15,958 nucleotides of DNA from Gammaproteobacteria bacterium UBA7376 (lineage in GTDB: Bacteria > Pseudomonadota > Gammaproteobacteria > Pseudomonadales > Azotimanducaceae): positions 3,413 to 19,370 of the forward strand of contig DKNY01000019.1 of NCBI GenBank assembly GCA_002470275.1, given 5' to 3'. Below are positions 15,650-15,958 of this stretch, in pieces. Position 1 is the stretch's first letter. The number at the start of each line of letters is the position of its first letter. The notes under the pieces were generated by a model. It saw nothing but the letters and a program-made list of their open reading frames with translations. It was not told the origin of the DNA and did no database searches. The position numbers and the translations under genes were made by a program.

Positions 15650-15958
15650 TCACGAATAGCAAGTCGCCAACGTTTACCTGCTGGCCGTTGCTGATATTAA
15701 TTCGCGCCACCTGATACCGCCGGTCAGGCGCGTAGATTACGCTCTCTCCGTTGAAATCCTTAAGGGAGAGCGGGTTAAAGATTTTCATGGCCTCCAGCTG
15801 ACACAGCGTATGCTGGGTATCGATCTCATCTCCAACGCTAACGTACTCAGGTTCAGTGGGTGAAGGGGAGCTATAGAAAATAGCGGTTGCCGGTGCCAGC
15901 ACCTTGATCTCATCGGTTCCGTCAATGGCGATGGAGGCGAGGTCGATGGCACTGCCCG
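15636..15958 (-). CDS. Biotin carboxyl carrier-like domain protein, N-terminus beyond window
   Basis: The reading frame is open from the right edge to the stop at 15636, so about 107 C-terminal residues are visible and the start is missing. The domain resembles acetyl-CoA carboxylase BCCP: IKVLAPATAIFYSSPSP at the entry, the biotinylation motif EAMKIFNP with its Lys, and the C-terminal NGQQVNVGDLLFVIKPL. Between EAMK and NGQ it has about 12 more residues than E. coli AccB (region around KDFNGESVIYAPDRRYQVAR), an unusual insertion. It could be a stand-alone accessory carrier of the kind found beside 5-oxoprolinase (PxpABC) or a second biotin carboxylase, or the end of a larger carboxylase. A GTG at 15902 is in frame but would cut into the domain, so it is not the likely start. 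Confidence 0.8.
   Translation of the reverse strand, partial: GSAIDLASIAIDGTDEIKVLAPATAIFYSSPSPTEPEYVSVGDEIDTQHTLCQLEAMKIFNPLSLKDFNGESVIYAPDRRYQVARINISNGQQVNVGDLLFVIKPL

Overview
The window looks like chromosomal DNA of a free-living, probably marine, gammaproteobacterium with moderately high G+C. The evidence is the pepA-holC-valS block (leucyl aminopeptidase, DNA polymerase III chi subunit, valyl-tRNA synthetase), a Pseudomonas-like ferrochelatase, and a FimT/PilV/PilW/PilX-type minor pilin cluster. The SDR and thiolase-like proteins at the left end resemble proteins I associate with marine lineages such as Halieaceae or Spongiibacteraceae. That last placement is inference from memory, not from a search. 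The window is densely coding: no stretch over 300 bases lacks a gene, and I see no tRNA, rRNA, CRISPR array, insertion sequence or prophage.

Layout. (1) 44-2422: a divergent pair made of an atypical short-chain dehydrogenase (minus) and a thiolase-like protein type 1 (plus). Both keep their folds but have lost the textbook catalytic residues. (2) 2450-7784, plus: a small RDD membrane protein, then pepA, holC and valS. This is the conserved gammaproteobacterial order, but the usual divergent lptF/lptG neighbours are replaced by the RDD and thiolase-like genes. (3) 7802-10231, minus: four type IV pilin-like genes in the order fimT, pilV, pilW, pilX-like, ending against valS with no pilY1 or pilE. 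(4) 10326-12721, minus: hisH and hisF overlapping by 7 bases, with no hisA between them, then a PIG3-like quinone oxidoreductase. (5) 12895-13941, plus: hemH, whose leader carries two interleaved inverted repeats. (6) 13938-15649: a LysR regulator (minus) divergent from a TauE/SafE-type membrane exporter (plus). (7) 15636 to the right edge, minus: the C-terminal part of a biotin-carrier-like protein.

How the genes work together. PepA, HolC and ValS are housekeeping proteins, probably co-transcribed. HisH and HisF form the two-subunit imidazole glycerol phosphate synthase of histidine synthesis. The pilin-like proteins would prime or cap type IV pili, with the major pilin, PilY1 and the assembly machinery encoded elsewhere. 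HemH completes protoheme. The LysR/exporter pair and the biotin-carrier gene may form the edge of a small-acid transport and carboxylation locus lying mostly beyond the right end.

I do not see a clearly new multi-gene system. The observations most worth a second look are the SDR/thiolase-like pair with lost catalytic residues, the pseudoknot-capable hemH leader, the unusual hisHF arrangement, and the biotin-carrier domain with an insertion after its biotinylation site.
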